Positions 17,553 through 26,217 are shown, counted from the first letter of the stretch. The stretch is DNA of 64,000 bases from JBEGHD01 sp049334165 (GCA_049334165.1 JBEGHD010000001.1); one strand, 5' to 3'. Notes: a model not told the origin generated them from the letters alone. Program-made: numbers and translations.

Positions 17553-18047
17553 TTACTCCTGTCCTTGGAGATTTAAAATCTTATTTAGAATGAGTAAGCA
17601 ACGCCATAGTGTTAGCGAGATAATAATTACTCCCGCAACGCTATAGAAGAAAAGCACCTCAACTTCTTTCCATGAGTTAATAAGTTTCAGCAAGTATCCT
17701 GATAGAGCAACAACTATTAATGACTTTATACATTTTTTGAACTGCTTAACTGTCTCGATGTACAAGTCAGACACAAAGAATAGTTCGAAAACGCTATTCG
17801 ATTCACTGTAATTCTTCTTTGAGGCTGTTGTGTTGATTTTAAACGTAATCAGTATAGCTAGTAAAGTTATGATGAAACCTGCTGCAGTGAAACTAATCGG
17901 AGGAATATCTCCCGAAACTGATAAAACTCTAGATTTTTCGGGTAAGGCGATAAAGTCAATCTTCAAGCATAGCATTAATACTGCTAGAACCACAAATGAA
18001 ACACAAAGATCCCACCATACCGGGTGTTTGAAATATTTATCAATCAT
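17553..18047 (-). CDS. Four-TM membrane protein, second gene of a two-gene unit
   Basis: A 164-residue integral membrane protein with four hydrophobic helices at about residues 11-30, 51-71, 106-123 and 128-153. Between helices 2 and 3 is a polar loop (NTTASKKNYSESNSVFELF). The start ATG at 18047 overlaps the stop of the upstream gene by 4 bp (ATGA), so the two are coupled. Small four-TM proteins paired with a larger soluble protein are a recurring design in abortive-infection systems (Kiwa is one described example, with a four-TM KwaA and a soluble KwaB), where the membrane protein acts as sensor or pore. That analogy is architectural only; no sequence match to KwaA is claimed. The pair is in a defence island but transcribed against it. 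Confidence 0.75.
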   Translation of the reverse strand: MIDKYFKHPVWWDLCVSFVVLAVLMLCLKIDFIALPEKSRVLSVSGDIPPISFTAAGFIITLLAILITFKINTTASKKNYSESNSVFELFFVSDLYIETVKQFKKCIKSLIVVALSGYLLKLINSWKEVEVLFFYSVAGVIIISLTLWRCLLILNKILNLQGQE

Positions 18048-19018
18048 TTCTCTAAGGATTCCATAAAATCGTCAAAGTCCTGCTCTATTAGCTCGTAAAG
18101 ATGTCTTTTCTTTTTGATCTCGTTCAAGTCAACTTCTTTTATCACTTCTTTCTTTCCTTTCAGTAGATTGAACACTTCTTCTGCTCCATCCTTATCTTCA
18201 TATTTTACTACGAAATTTTCAAAGCAATCAATATTAACTGGTTTGGATTGGAACTTTTTAAGTAGATTCTGTATCATCGAGTTAGCTTCCTTATTTAAGG
18301 CAACACTTTCAACATTTTTTCCTGGTGCTTGAAACATAGCTTCAAGCTTTAAGAATTTTGGTTTGAGCTTATGGCCAATCGAGTTTAAGCCAGTGAAATA
18401 CTGTCCAACGATATCCTTGTCCATTGCAGTTATCTTTTGAGGCTGCAGCTTAATGTCGATATTCAAAACATTCTTCAAGCTTTCAAGGGTTTTATCAATA
18501 GAGTTGTCCATATACAACCCAACCTCTGTTGCCCGGGAAAGTTTCAGCTTATGTCTTGCAATATTACGGAGGTAATATTCCACGTCTGAAATTCTAGGTC
18601 CGTGATAGTTGTATTCAATACAAATTGTTGCAGTCTTTCTGGAGAAGTCTATGTAAAAATGAGTTTCTTCCGCAACACTTCCTCCCATCTCTTTGAGCGG
18701 CACTAGTGTGAATTTATCTTTTGGTTTGATCTTGGGGATTCTACCAGCCCTTAACAAGGCCAGAGAACAACGAATTCTTCTTTCCTTGTGCATAAATACT
18801 GCACTAGTCATAAACAATTCTCTAGGAAGCTCATTAGTTCTTTGATCATTTCTATCGATCAAATAACCTCTATTTTCTCTTTTTTCTTGAGAAATAAAGG
18901 TAATTACGTCTCTTAGAATTCTATTGCTATCATATTCATTCTGTAGATCTTTGTAAGGCTTGAATCTCAAATAATAAAAGTGAAATCGTAATGGAGTGAG
19001 CGTAGTATCGTTATTCAT
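18044..19018 (-). CDS. Unknown soluble protein, first gene of a two-gene unit
   Basis: A 324-residue soluble protein without signal peptide or membrane helix. It begins with beta-strand-like sequence (LTPLRFHFYYLRFKPYKDL), has a central EETHFYIDFSRKTATICIEY and GPRISDVEYYLRNIARHKL, and ends in a charged helical tail (EIKKKRHLYELIEQDFDDF). The strand-then-helix pattern around GPRISDVEYYL is similar in style to uncharacterised phage-defence proteins such as DUF4747 or DUF4868 families, but I cannot assign it. It is coupled by a 4-bp overlap to the four-TM protein downstream. Both genes are A/T-rich compared with housekeeping genes in the window, which fits recent acquisition. Confidence 0.75.
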   Translation of the reverse strand: MNNDTTLTPLRFHFYYLRFKPYKDLQNEYDSNRILRDVITFISQEKRENRGYLIDRNDQRTNELPRELFMTSAVFMHKERRIRCSLALLRAGRIPKIKPKDKFTLVPLKEMGGSVAEETHFYIDFSRKTATICIEYNYHGPRISDVEYYLRNIARHKLKLSRATEVGLYMDNSIDKTLESLKNVLNIDIKLQPQKITAMDKDIVGQYFTGLNSIGHKLKPKFLKLEAMFQAPGKNVESVALNKEANSMIQNLLKKFQSKPVNIDCFENFVVKYEDKDGAEEVFNLLKGKKEVIKEVDLNEIKKKRHLYELIEQDFDDFMESLEK

Positions 19019-19186
19019 AGTTAATTCTGAGAGTGAATCTGGTTCTTGTTCTTATTGCAAAGTAGCAAATTTTGAATAAGAGTAATTGGAAAGTCACACA
19101 GTCAATTTACTTTTACAATGGAGCTTTACTAAGCAAACAGTATATTGCTCTAATAATAACCATCCTCTGAAATCCTTAGCTTAAAC

Positions 19187-20032
19187 ATGCCCTTCCCAAA
19201 AACTATAAAACTCTTCCTGATCGATGGCGAGCCCAACGGCCGGATGACGTGTGAGCTTTCGAACTGGACAGGCAAAGCCTATAAAATTCCGAGGATCAAA
19301 ATCAAAGACTGCACGGACAGGCCTGATCTGACGAATCCAGGAATTTATTTATTGTTTGGTAGAGATGAGTCTGGGAAAGAGTTGGTCTACATCGGTGAGG
19401 CAGAATCTGTTTTCAAGAGACTGGTTCAGCAGCTTAGCTCGAAAGACTTTTGGCATGAGGCCATTGTTTTTATCAGCAAGGACGAAAACCTGAACAAGGC
19501 GCACATTAAGTACCTGGAGAACCGTCTTCACGACAAAGCGAAGCAGATCAATCGCTATCAAATTGATAATTCAACAGTACCTACACTTTCTTCCATCTCG
19601 GAATCGGATAGAGCTGAAATGGAAGAATTCATCGCCAATGTGAAGCTACTTGTCAACACACTTGGCCACAAAGTCTTCGAAGAAAAGCGTGAACACAACG
19701 CAAAAGTGAAACAGAAGAGTTTTTTCATCAAAGCCGCTCGTGGTGCAGATGCTCAAGGAGAACCCACTTCTGAAGGCTTTGTCGTTTTTGCCGGCTCGAA
19801 AGCTGCTGGCTCAACTGTGGCATCAATGACTTCCAACTTAGTCAACTTTAGGAATAAGTTACTAGATCAAGGAGTTTTGATCGACAAAGGGGAATGGTTG
19901 TCTTTTCCCGAAGACCAGGTATTCAGCAGTCCATCTACAGCCGCATCAATTGTTCTCGGCAGAAACGCCAACGGCCTCACCGAATGGAAGCTGAAAGATG
20001 GAACCACTTTGAAGGAGTTTGAGAGTGAGTGA
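19187..20032 (+). CDS. GIY-YIG nuclease-type protein with DUF4357 domain
   Basis: A 281-residue protein. The GIY-YIG core shows PGIYLLFGRD (Gly52-Ile-Tyr) and LVYIGEAE (Tyr68-Ile-Gly), then VFKRLVQQL and KYLENRLHDKA with the metal-binding-type Glu. The C-terminal 60 residues are a DUF4357 domain (FSSPSTAASIVLGRNANG, TEWKLKDGTTLKEFE). This two-domain form is frequent beside restriction-modification genes and may act as a structure-specific or restriction nuclease. The ATG at 19187 is preceded by about 170 bp of intergenic DNA shared with the divergent soluble/TM pair. Its last 8 bp overlap the next small gene. Confidence 0.85.
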   Translation: MPFPKTIKLFLIDGEPNGRMTCELSNWTGKAYKIPRIKIKDCTDRPDLTNPGIYLLFGRDESGKELVYIGEAESVFKRLVQQLSSKDFWHEAIVFISKDENLNKAHIKYLENRLHDKAKQINRYQIDNSTVPTLSSISESDRAEMEEFIANVKLLVNTLGHKVFEEKREHNAKVKQKSFFIKAARGADAQGEPTSEGFVVFAGSKAAGSTVASMTSNLVNFRNKLLDQGVLIDKGEWLSFPEDQVFSSPSTAASIVLGRNANGLTEWKLKDGTTLKEFESE

Positions 20033-20444
20033 TTTTCCAGGTCAAGTAAACAACCGCTCCTTCTATTACTTCTCAGCTCTTTCACAAAACTGGAAAGACC
20101 AACTCCCTACATCAAACTGGCTCCTGCTTTTGATTGGAGATTCAAGAGATGAAGATCTAATGAACGAAATCGCCCGGGCCTCACTCGAGAATAACGTAGC
20201 TTACGTTTCCACTCTGGGAAAAGAAGCTGAATGGATACATGACTGGTTTGATGAAGTGGCGGCTATTCGTTCACTTCCCGCAAAGGCTGAAGAACCCATT
20301 ACAACTTTTCACGATGACTTTGAAGAAGGAGTTTGGTTTGCTTTTCACGCGGCTTTTGGAAAAACAGAAATTGGAAAGGTGGTTTGTGTAGACTTCACTG
20401 GTGCTCACCAAAGCAAGCTGGAAAAAATTCTAGCAAGCTTTTGA
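20025..20444 (+). CDS. Small unknown protein overlapping the GIY-YIG gene
   Basis: A 139-residue protein with several FYYFSAL, WLLLLIGDS and GKVVCVDFTG segments suggesting alternating strands and helices, possibly a Rossmann-like or TIR-like small domain, but no family is recognised. The GTG at 20025 overlaps the upstream stop by 8 bp; a TTG at 20019 is also possible. Tight overlap implies co-expression with the GIY-YIG/DUF4357 protein, so it may be an inhibitor, partner or immunity protein. This is inference from gene arrangement only. It marks the right end of the defence island; a hairpin follows at 20462-20490. Confidence 0.7.
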   Translation: MSDFPGQVNNRSFYYFSALSQNWKDQLPTSNWLLLLIGDSRDEDLMNEIARASLENNVAYVSTLGKEAEWIHDWFDEVAAIRSLPAKAEEPITTFHDDFEEGVWFAFHAAFGKTEIGKVVCVDFTGAHQSKLEKILASF

Positions 20445-20461
20445 TTGAAGCGGAATCCCCC

Positions 20462-20490
20462 TGAGCCGATTGCGCTCTCTAATCGGCTCA
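20462..20490. other. Perfect 10-bp-stem hairpin after the defence genes
   Basis: TGAGCCGATT and AATCGGCTCA form a perfect 10-bp stem around a 9-base loop, 18 bp beyond the stop of the last island gene. No T-run follows, so it could stabilise the 3' end or be a REP-like element. The rest of 20491-20677 shows nothing recognisable. Confidence 0.55.
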
Positions 20491-20677
20491 TAATATTCAA
20501 TTCGCGAGCCGAGTAGTAGTTTGAATTTCATCAAAGAATTCCATCCACGAACCAATTTCGTCTCGATGTAAAATAAGAAGTGAAATCTGGTGATATCTGC
20601 TTATTTTATCAAATATGTCAGAATAAGAGTTTTCACAGAGGCTTATTTTGACATTTCTGTAGATGGTAAAGCTCAGG

Positions 20678-21172
20678 TCATTTTTGTTTCACGTCTTTCC
20701 AGAAGGCCTTTGCTGCTTCTCCATAAGTTTTGTGTTCCGGATGATTGGCTATATAATTCTTAAATAAAGTGATGTTCTCTTTTGACACATCAGATTTCTC
20801 TAAAACGGATTTGGCTTTTTGCCAATGACTATCAGTAATTTCAAGATTTTGAATTTCATACTGCGGAGATGCTTCAGCTCTGTATGACTTATAGACTTCA
20901 GTTTTTTTAAATTCATCGAATCTTGTATAAAAGTCATTGTAAGTAGCTGTGCTGTCCGATGACGCGTACATTTCTCCCCAATATGGCACGCAATACTCGA
21001 GATCAAATTCATCAAGGGTTCCGCATTCCAGTTGCTTTTTTAATTGGTCCACAAATTCCCCGGGGGATGAATCTATTTTACTTTGTAGGAACTCTTCACA
21101 AGATTGGCCTGCAACTGTGCAGGAAAGAAGTAGGCTAATAGCGAAAAGAATAATTTCGTGCTTAAATTTCAT
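20678..21172 (-). CDS. Exported protein of unknown function
   Basis: A 164-residue protein with a signal sequence (MKFKHEIILFAISLLLSC). LLLSC could be a lipobox with Cys18, or cleavage could occur after TVAGQS; I cannot decide. The mature part is acidic and helical (EEFLQSKIDSSPGEFVDQL, two further Cys residues in LECG and EYCVPYW), with no known domain. It is a single gene on the minus strand, separated from ssb by 270 bp in which I see no promoter or RNA structure. Confidence 0.7.
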   Translation of the reverse strand: MKFKHEIILFAISLLLSCTVAGQSCEEFLQSKIDSSPGEFVDQLKKQLECGTLDEFDLEYCVPYWGEMYASSDSTATYNDFYTRFDEFKKTEVYKSYRAEASPQYEIQNLEITDSHWQKAKSVLEKSDVSKENITLFKNYIANHPEHKTYGEAAKAFWKDVKQK

Positions 21173-21442
21173 TGGACTCGCTAATATAAAAGATCCTCAT
21201 CTCCAGTCGTTTTTACTGATAGGCTTTTTTCACTCACAACTAATTCAAGCTATCAGAATCAAAATCGCCCGCCAGCCCTGCAACCCACCCGTCAGCAACC
21301 ATTAGCAACCGGCTATTAAACGCTTAGTTACGTTTGATTACCGACTCCTTTTTTGGTACCGCCACACATTTGCACCAGATGATCGACAAACAACTGTCGG
21401 TCAGTTTTTAAAAAACATTTTATTAATCAAAAATCACACGTT

Positions 21443-21781
21443 ATGAACAGCATTAAAAACAGAGTGCAACTCATCGGACACCTTGGAAACGACCCTGAAG
21501 TAAAAGAACTCGAGGGCGGTAAAAAACTCGCAAAACTCAGCATCGCTACCAACGAAACCTACAAAAATGGCAAAGGCGAAAAAGTAGAAAACACCCACTG
21601 GCACAATCTCGTGGCCTGGGGCAAAACGGCCGAGCTCGCAGAAAAGTACCTGAAGAAAGGAGCGGAAGTAACCATTGACGGAAAGCTGCAAAGCAGAAAA
21701 TGGGAAGACAAAGAGGGAAACAACCGCTACATCACAGAAGTGGTAGTCAACGAGTTTTTGATGATGGATAAGAAAAATTAA
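21443..21781 (+). CDS. ssb: Single-stranded DNA-binding protein
   Basis: A 112-residue OB-fold protein: MNSIKNRVQLIGHLGNDPEV at the start, LSIATNETYKN, THWHNLVAWGKTAELAEKYL and GKLQSRKWEDKEGNNRYIT match bacterial SSB throughout. It is short, lacking the usual acidic C-terminal tail (DDDIPF) that recruits replication proteins, ending NEFLMMDKKN. Such truncated SSBs occur as second copies in Bacteroidota, so this is likely an accessory SSB, not the main replicative one. It stands alone; a dispersed repeat begins 45 bp after its stop. Confidence 0.93.
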   Translation: MNSIKNRVQLIGHLGNDPEVKELEGGKKLAKLSIATNETYKNGKGEKVENTHWHNLVAWGKTAELAEKYLKKGAEVTIDGKLQSRKWEDKEGNNRYITEVVVNEFLMMDKKN

Positions 21782-21826
21782 ACGGATTTCCTGACTTAGT
21801 TCCCTTTCAGCCAGTCATTACGGCTA

Positions 21827-22067
21827 AGCCTCCTGCGAATTGCGAGGATCGGCCTTGAGCTCGTGCAAAAATTTTTCAAAATCAAACCTTAGTGAGACCG
21901 GGAAGCCGCAGGATCACCCGGCCGAACTTAGGTTTGATGAAGCTAAATTTTGATAAGAGGTCACAGCCTTGATTTTTTTCTTTCTTTTTTCATCAAGGAA
22001 AAAAGGATAAAAAGGACAAGCATAACGAATGGTCTAGTTTCAAAGGGAAGTGAATCAATAAACCGAA
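21827..22067 (+). repeat. Dispersed structured repeat, copy A
   Basis: About 240 bp that match 26306-26549 at roughly three quarters of positions, in the same orientation. It holds a long hairpin: ATCAAACCTTAGT (21881-21893) pairs in 12 of 13 positions with ACTTAGGTTTGAT (21926-21938), enclosing a second stem CCGGG/CCCGG (21898-21902 with 21916-21921). Downstream is CCTTGAT/ATCAAGG (21967 and 21992 regions) flanking a pyrimidine-rich tract, identical in both copies. Differences between copies in the stems are largely compensatory, which suggests a conserved RNA or DNA structure. No intact reading frame. Confidence 0.75.
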
Positions 22068-22208
22068 AAATTAATTCCCCGAATTCTTATTCCACATTTC
22101 ACTAAAATCAGCTACCTCAATTCAACCGGGGCAATGATTTGCAAACCCGCAGTGGCCTCCGATTTCCACAGCGATTAGACCTCATGAACCATTTCATTGT
22201 CCCCTTGT

Positions 22209-22248
22209 TAAAAAACCGTTCACTCAAGTGCGAGTGGGCGGTTTTTTT
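22209..22248 (+). terminator. Intrinsic terminator
   Basis: AAAAACCGTTCACTC pairs with GAGTGGGCGGTTTTTTT around a 6-base loop and is followed by a run of seven T. It lies about 430 bp past ssb, after the repeat, so it may end transcription through the repeat element. Complementary A-runs make it usable on the minus strand too. Confidence 0.75.
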
Positions 22249-22325
22249 GTGTTTTTGAGAAGGATTATTGATTTGGTTCCAATTTTAGAATGAAGACTTT
22301 TTTCAATCTATTCCTTTCACGGATC

Positions 22326-22409
22326 TCTCGACTCCGCTCGAGAATCGGCCAACGCGCGAGTGCCGGTTGTCGAGCGCTTGTGCTGAGTTCGATCGAAGTA
22401 GAGTCGAGA
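22326..22409. repeat. Inverted-repeat element with TCTCGACTC ends
   Basis: TCTCGACTC at 22326-22334 is the exact complement of GAGTCGAGA at 22401-22409. Inside are further TCGAG words (TCGAGCGC, GCTCGAGA). This resembles REP-type intergenic elements built on GTCGAGC/GTCGAGA words seen in many Bacteroidota. It lies inside a 91-codon frame that I regard as spurious. Confidence 0.6.
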
Positions 22410-22546
22410 CAAATGGGAAGGAAGAAATTTGATATTGAAAAATTCTTGGAAGAGAACAAGCCGGCCTTCAATTTGGTTGGAAAACTAAATCAACAATCTG
22501 TTCTTATTACAACCCAATCAAGAAGGTTTCTAAATAGGAATCAACC

Positions 22547-22577
22547 TTGTTTGGCTAAGCCGTGAGGGTTAACTTTG
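22547..22577 (+). promoter_or_regulatory. Promoter of the sdhCAB operon
   Basis: TAACTTTG (22570-22577) is a perfect TAnnTTTG -7 box. A TTG at 22547-22549 lies 20 bp upstream, with an overlapping TTTG at 22550-22553, fitting the -33 element. Predicted transcription starts near 22583, about 25 nt before the sdhC ATG. This supports the ATG at 22608. Confidence 0.65.
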
Positions 22578-22607
22578 CCACCAATTAATAAATCTGACCG
22601 ACAACGT

Positions 22608-23333
22608 ATGAGCAAATCTGCTTTTCTAAAGTCATCTCTGGCCAAAAAATACTGGATGGCTGCCACCGGACTTTTTCTCTGTCTGTTTTTAGTGGGCCAC
22701 CTGGCCGGAAACCTGCAACTCTTTGTCACTGGCGAAGAGGGACAACTCCAGTTTAACGAATACACGAAGTTCATGACCACCAACCCAGCGGTGAAAGTGC
22801 TGTCGTACCTCACGTACTTCAGTATCCTTTTTCACGCCATTGATGGTATCGTGCTCACAGCGCAAAACCGCAAGGCGCGCCCAGTGAAGTACGCCATGAG
22901 CAAGCCGCAGAATAACACCATGTGGTCTTCGCGCAACATGGGAATCCTCGGAACGGTGATTCTCGCGTTTATCGTTACTCACATGGCCAACTTCTGGTAC
23001 GTGGTGAAATTCGACTCCTCCATCCCCATGCAAAAAATGGGACTCGATGGCGAAATGCTCGAAGAGCCACTCAAGGATTTGCACACCGTGGTGATGGACT
23101 TTTTTAACCCGAACATCAACGAATTTGCACTAATCATGGTGATCGTCTACATCCTCGGACAGATCGCTATCGCTTTTCACCTCGTTCACGGATTTCAGAG
23201 CGGTTTTCAATCGCTCGGCCTCAGGCATCCGAAGTACACTCCGGTGATTAGAACAGTGGGATACATCTTTGCGATTGTAGTACCGTTGGCTTTTGCCACG
23301 ATCCCCGTTTTCCTGTACATGTCGCAATTGTAA
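22608..23333 (+). CDS. sdhC: Succinate dehydrogenase cytochrome b subunit
   Basis: A 241-residue membrane protein of the single-subunit, diheme cytochrome b type (SQR/QFR type B). Five hydrophobic segments are visible, beginning with WMAATGLFLCLFLVGHLAGN, and histidines suited to heme ligation occur in VGHLAGN, FHAIDG, VTHMANFWY, and FHLVHGFQSGFQSLG. It anchors the SdhAB dimer and passes electrons to menaquinone. I chose the ATG at 22608 rather than an upstream TTG because of the promoter box at 22570 and the typical MSKSAFLKSSLAKKYWM start. sdhA follows after 22 bp. Confidence 0.95.
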   Translation: MSKSAFLKSSLAKKYWMAATGLFLCLFLVGHLAGNLQLFVTGEEGQLQFNEYTKFMTTNPAVKVLSYLTYFSILFHAIDGIVLTAQNRKARPVKYAMSKPQNNTMWSSRNMGILGTVILAFIVTHMANFWYVVKFDSSIPMQKMGLDGEMLEEPLKDLHTVVMDFFNPNINEFALIMVIVYILGQIAIAFHLVHGFQSGFQSLGLRHPKYTPVIRTVGYIFAIVVPLAFATIPVFLYMSQL

Positions 23334-23355
23334 TTGATCAATAGAAAGAAGGATT

Positions 23356-25359
23356 ATGTCAGTACTAGACTCCAAAATACCCGAAGGACCACTTGCAGAA
23401 AAGTGGACCAAACACAAGAACGATATCAACCTGGTGAACCCGGCCAACAAGCGGAAGCTCGACATCATCGTGATCGGAACCGGATTGGCAGGTGGTGCGG
23501 CAGCAGCTTCTTTTGCAGAGCTGGGCTACAACGTAAAAGCATTCTGCTTTCAGGATTCTCCACGTAGGGCGCACTCCATTGCCGCTCAGGGTGGAATCAA
23601 CGCAGCAAAAAATTATCAGAATGACGGTGACTCGACTTACCGCTTGTTCTACGACACCGTGAAAGGTGGCGATTACAGAAGCCGCGAAGCCAACGTCTAC
23701 CGTCTGGCCGAAGTTTCTGCCAACATCATCGACCAGTGCGTGGCGCAGGGAGTTCCCTTTGCCCGCGAATACGGAGGAATGCTCGACAACCGATCTTTCG
23801 GTGGAGTACTCGTTTCTCGTACGTTCTACGCCAAAGGTCAAACCGGACAACAGCTTTTGCTCGGTGCCTACTCAGCACTTTCGCGCCAGATTTCAAAAGG
23901 TAAAGTGCAGATGTACAACCGCCACGAAATGATGGACGTGGTGAAGATCGATGGCAAAGCCCGCGGAATCATCGCCAGAAACCTGGTGACAGGAGAAATT
24001 GAGCGTCACAGTGCGCACGCAGTTGTGATTTGCTCAGGAGGTTATGGAAACGTTTTCTACCTCTCCACCAACGCCATGGGATCCAACGGATCGGCAGCGT
24101 GGAAAGCACACAAGCGCGGAGCTTTTATGGCCAACCCTTGCTACACGCAAATTCACCCGACTTGCATTCCCGTTTCAGGAGATCACCAGTCGAAGCTCAC
24201 ACTGATGAGTGAGTCGCTGAGAAATGACGGTAGAATTTGGGTGCCAAAAGAAAAATCAGACGTAGAAAAAATTAGAAGTGGCGAACTCCGTCCGGAAAAC
24301 CTGCCGGAAGAGAAGCGCGACTACTACCTCGAAAGAAGATATCCCGCATTCGGTAACCTCGTTCCCCGAGATGTTGCTTCCAGAGCAGCCAAAGAACGTT
24401 GCGATGCCGGCTACGGAGTTAACAAGACCGGACAGGCCGTATTCCTCGATTTCAGCAGCGCTTTTGAGCGTTACGGAAAAACGGAAGCCAGCGTTCAGGG
24501 ACTGGAAAACCCATCGAAAGATGAGGTGATCAAGCTCGGTAAAGAAGTGGTGAAGTCGAAGTACGGAAACCTCTTCCAGATGTACGAAAAAATTACAGCC
24601 AAAAACCCATACATCACTCCAATGATGATTTTCCCAGCGGTGCACTACACCATGGGAGGCCTTTGGGTGGATTACAACCTGATGACCAACGTTCCAGGGT
24701 TGTATGCCTGTGGTGAGGCGAACTTCTCCGACCACGGAGCCAACCGACTTGGAGCTTCTGCTCTCATGCAGGGTCTTGCAGATGGCTACTTCGTGATTCC
24801 AAACACGGTAGGAGATTACCTCGCTAACGACATCGCTACCGGACCAATCTCAACAGATTCTCCGGAGTTTGCCGAAGCTGAGAAAAACATTCAGGACAAC
24901 ATCGACAAGTTGATGTCTACCGGAGGAACAAAATCGGTAGACCACTTTCACAAGCGTCTCGGAAAAATCATGTGGGACAAGTGTGGAATGTCAAGAAATG
25001 CTGAAGGACTTAAAGAAGCGATTTCTGAAATTCAGTCGCTCCGCGAAGAGTTTTGGAAAGACGTTAGAGTTCCTGGCGATGCAAAAAGCTTCAACCCAGA
25101 GCTCGACAAGGCCGGCCGCGTTGCCGACTTCCTCGAACTCGGTGAACTCATGTGCGTAGATGCCCTCACCAGAGAAGAATCTGCCGGAGGTCACTTCCGT
25201 GAAGAACACCAAACCGAAGAAGGTGAAGCCAAGCGTGACGATGAAAACTATCGATTCGTTTCTGCCTGGGAATACACCGGAGATCTCAGCAAACCACAGC
25301 TTCACAAAGAAGAGCTGAAATTCGAAAACATCGAGCTGAAAACACGCTCTTATAAGTAA
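23356..25359 (+). CDS. sdhA: Succinate dehydrogenase/fumarate reductase flavoprotein subunit
   Basis: A 667-residue flavoprotein, the usual length for the type B enzymes of Bacteroidota. The FAD-binding Rossmann motif is IVIGTGLAGGAAAASFAELG near residue 36. The covalent-FAD histidine is in RRAHSIAAQGGINAAKN. Substrate-site motifs include NPCYTQIHPTCIP and the HYTMGGLWVDYN segment, and the helical tail carries RSREANV and DFLELGELM. It oxidises succinate to fumarate in the TCA cycle, or the reverse under low oxygen. It is the middle gene of sdhCAB. Confidence 0.97.
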   Translation: MSVLDSKIPEGPLAEKWTKHKNDINLVNPANKRKLDIIVIGTGLAGGAAAASFAELGYNVKAFCFQDSPRRAHSIAAQGGINAAKNYQNDGDSTYRLFYDTVKGGDYRSREANVYRLAEVSANIIDQCVAQGVPFAREYGGMLDNRSFGGVLVSRTFYAKGQTGQQLLLGAYSALSRQISKGKVQMYNRHEMMDVVKIDGKARGIIARNLVTGEIERHSAHAVVICSGGYGNVFYLSTNAMGSNGSAAWKAHKRGAFMANPCYTQIHPTCIPVSGDHQSKLTLMSESLRNDGRIWVPKEKSDVEKIRSGELRPENLPEEKRDYYLERRYPAFGNLVPRDVASRAAKERCDAGYGVNKTGQAVFLDFSSAFERYGKTEASVQGLENPSKDEVIKLGKEVVKSKYGNLFQMYEKITAKNPYITPMMIFPAVHYTMGGLWVDYNLMTNVPGLYACGEANFSDHGANRLGASALMQGLADGYFVIPNTVGDYLANDIATGPISTDSPEFAEAEKNIQDNIDKLMSTGGTKSVDHFHKRLGKIMWDKCGMSRNAEGLKEAISEIQSLREEFWKDVRVPGDAKSFNPELDKAGRVADFLELGELMCVDALTREESAGGHFREEHQTEEGEAKRDDENYRFVSAWEYTGDLSKPQLHKEELKFENIELKTRSYK

Positions 25360-25403
25360 CGGACATTTACCGGGCGCTGCCCGTGAATAAATAAAAGTAC
25401 AGT

Positions 25404-26156
25404 ATGAAACTGACACTCAAAATATGGCGACAAGCCAACAAGGATAGCAAAGGAAAAATGGTTGACTACAAGGTCGACAACATTTCCGATGACATGTCAT
25501 TTCTCGAAATGATTGACGTGCTCAACCAGGAGCTGATTGAAAAGGGAGAAGATCCCGTGGCTTTTGATCACGACTGCCGCGAGGGAATTTGCGGAAGTTG
25601 CAGCATGTACATCAACGGTGAGCCGCACGGGCCTGAGAGAGGCGTGGCCACTTGCCAGCTTCACATGCGCTCGTTCAAAGACGGTGACACCATCTACATC
25701 GAGCCGTGGAGAGCTAAGGCGTTCCCGGTGCTCAAAGACCTTTCTACTGACCGTTCTGCTTTCGACAGAATTATTCAGTCGGGTGGGTTTGTTTCGGTGA
25801 ACACATCTGGAAACACCATCGATGCCAACGCAACGCCAATTGAAAAGAAAAATGCCGACCTGGCTTTTGATGCAGCGACTTGCATCGGTTGTGGAGCTTG
25901 TGTTGCAGCCTGCAAAAACGCATCTGCTATGCTTTTTGTCAGCGCCAAAATTTCACAGCTTTCGCTCTTGCCACAAGGTCACCCTGAGAGAACGCAACGC
26001 GCGCTCAAAATGGTGGAGCAGATGGACAAGGAAGGCTTTGGAAACTGCACCAACACAGGTGCATGCACTGTAGAATGTCCTAAAGAAATTTCACAGGAAA
26101 ACATCGCCCGCATGAACCGCGAGTTTATGCGCGCCAACGTGGTGAGCCGCGATTAA
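25404..26156 (+). CDS. sdhB: Succinate dehydrogenase iron-sulfur subunit
   Basis: A 250-residue iron-sulfur protein. The N-terminal ferredoxin domain holds the [2Fe-2S] cysteines in CREGICGSCSMYING and ATCQLHM. The C-terminal domain holds CIGCGACVAAC and CTNTGACTVECPKE for the [4Fe-4S] and [3Fe-4S] clusters. It links SdhA to the membrane subunit. The 44-bp gap after sdhA contains a small CGGGC/GCCCG hairpin. An intrinsic terminator follows 29 bp after the stop. Confidence 0.97.
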   Translation: MKLTLKIWRQANKDSKGKMVDYKVDNISDDMSFLEMIDVLNQELIEKGEDPVAFDHDCREGICGSCSMYINGEPHGPERGVATCQLHMRSFKDGDTIYIEPWRAKAFPVLKDLSTDRSAFDRIIQSGGFVSVNTSGNTIDANATPIEKKNADLAFDAATCIGCGACVAACKNASAMLFVSAKISQLSLLPQGHPERTQRALKMVEQMDKEGFGNCTNTGACTVECPKEISQENIARMNREFMRANVVSRD

Positions 26157-26184
26157 GAATGTCAAACAGAACGATTTAAAATAG

Positions 26185-26217
26185 AAAACCCTGTGGTCCT
26201 CGGATCGCGGGGTTTTT
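26185..26217 (+). terminator. Terminator of the sdhCAB operon
   Basis: AAAACCCTGTG pairs imperfectly with CGCGGGGTTTTT across a short loop, with the T-run directly following the stem, 29 bp beyond sdhB. Confidence 0.75.

Noticed and set aside
17553..19018. Assignment of the two-gene pair to the Kiwa system
   Set aside because: Only the layout (four-TM plus soluble protein) is similar; gene order is reversed and no sequence motif of KwaA or KwaB could be recognised.
22290..22565. 91-codon frame before sdhC
   Set aside because: Covers an inverted-repeat element and reads as low-complexity Arg/Ser; not a plausible protein.
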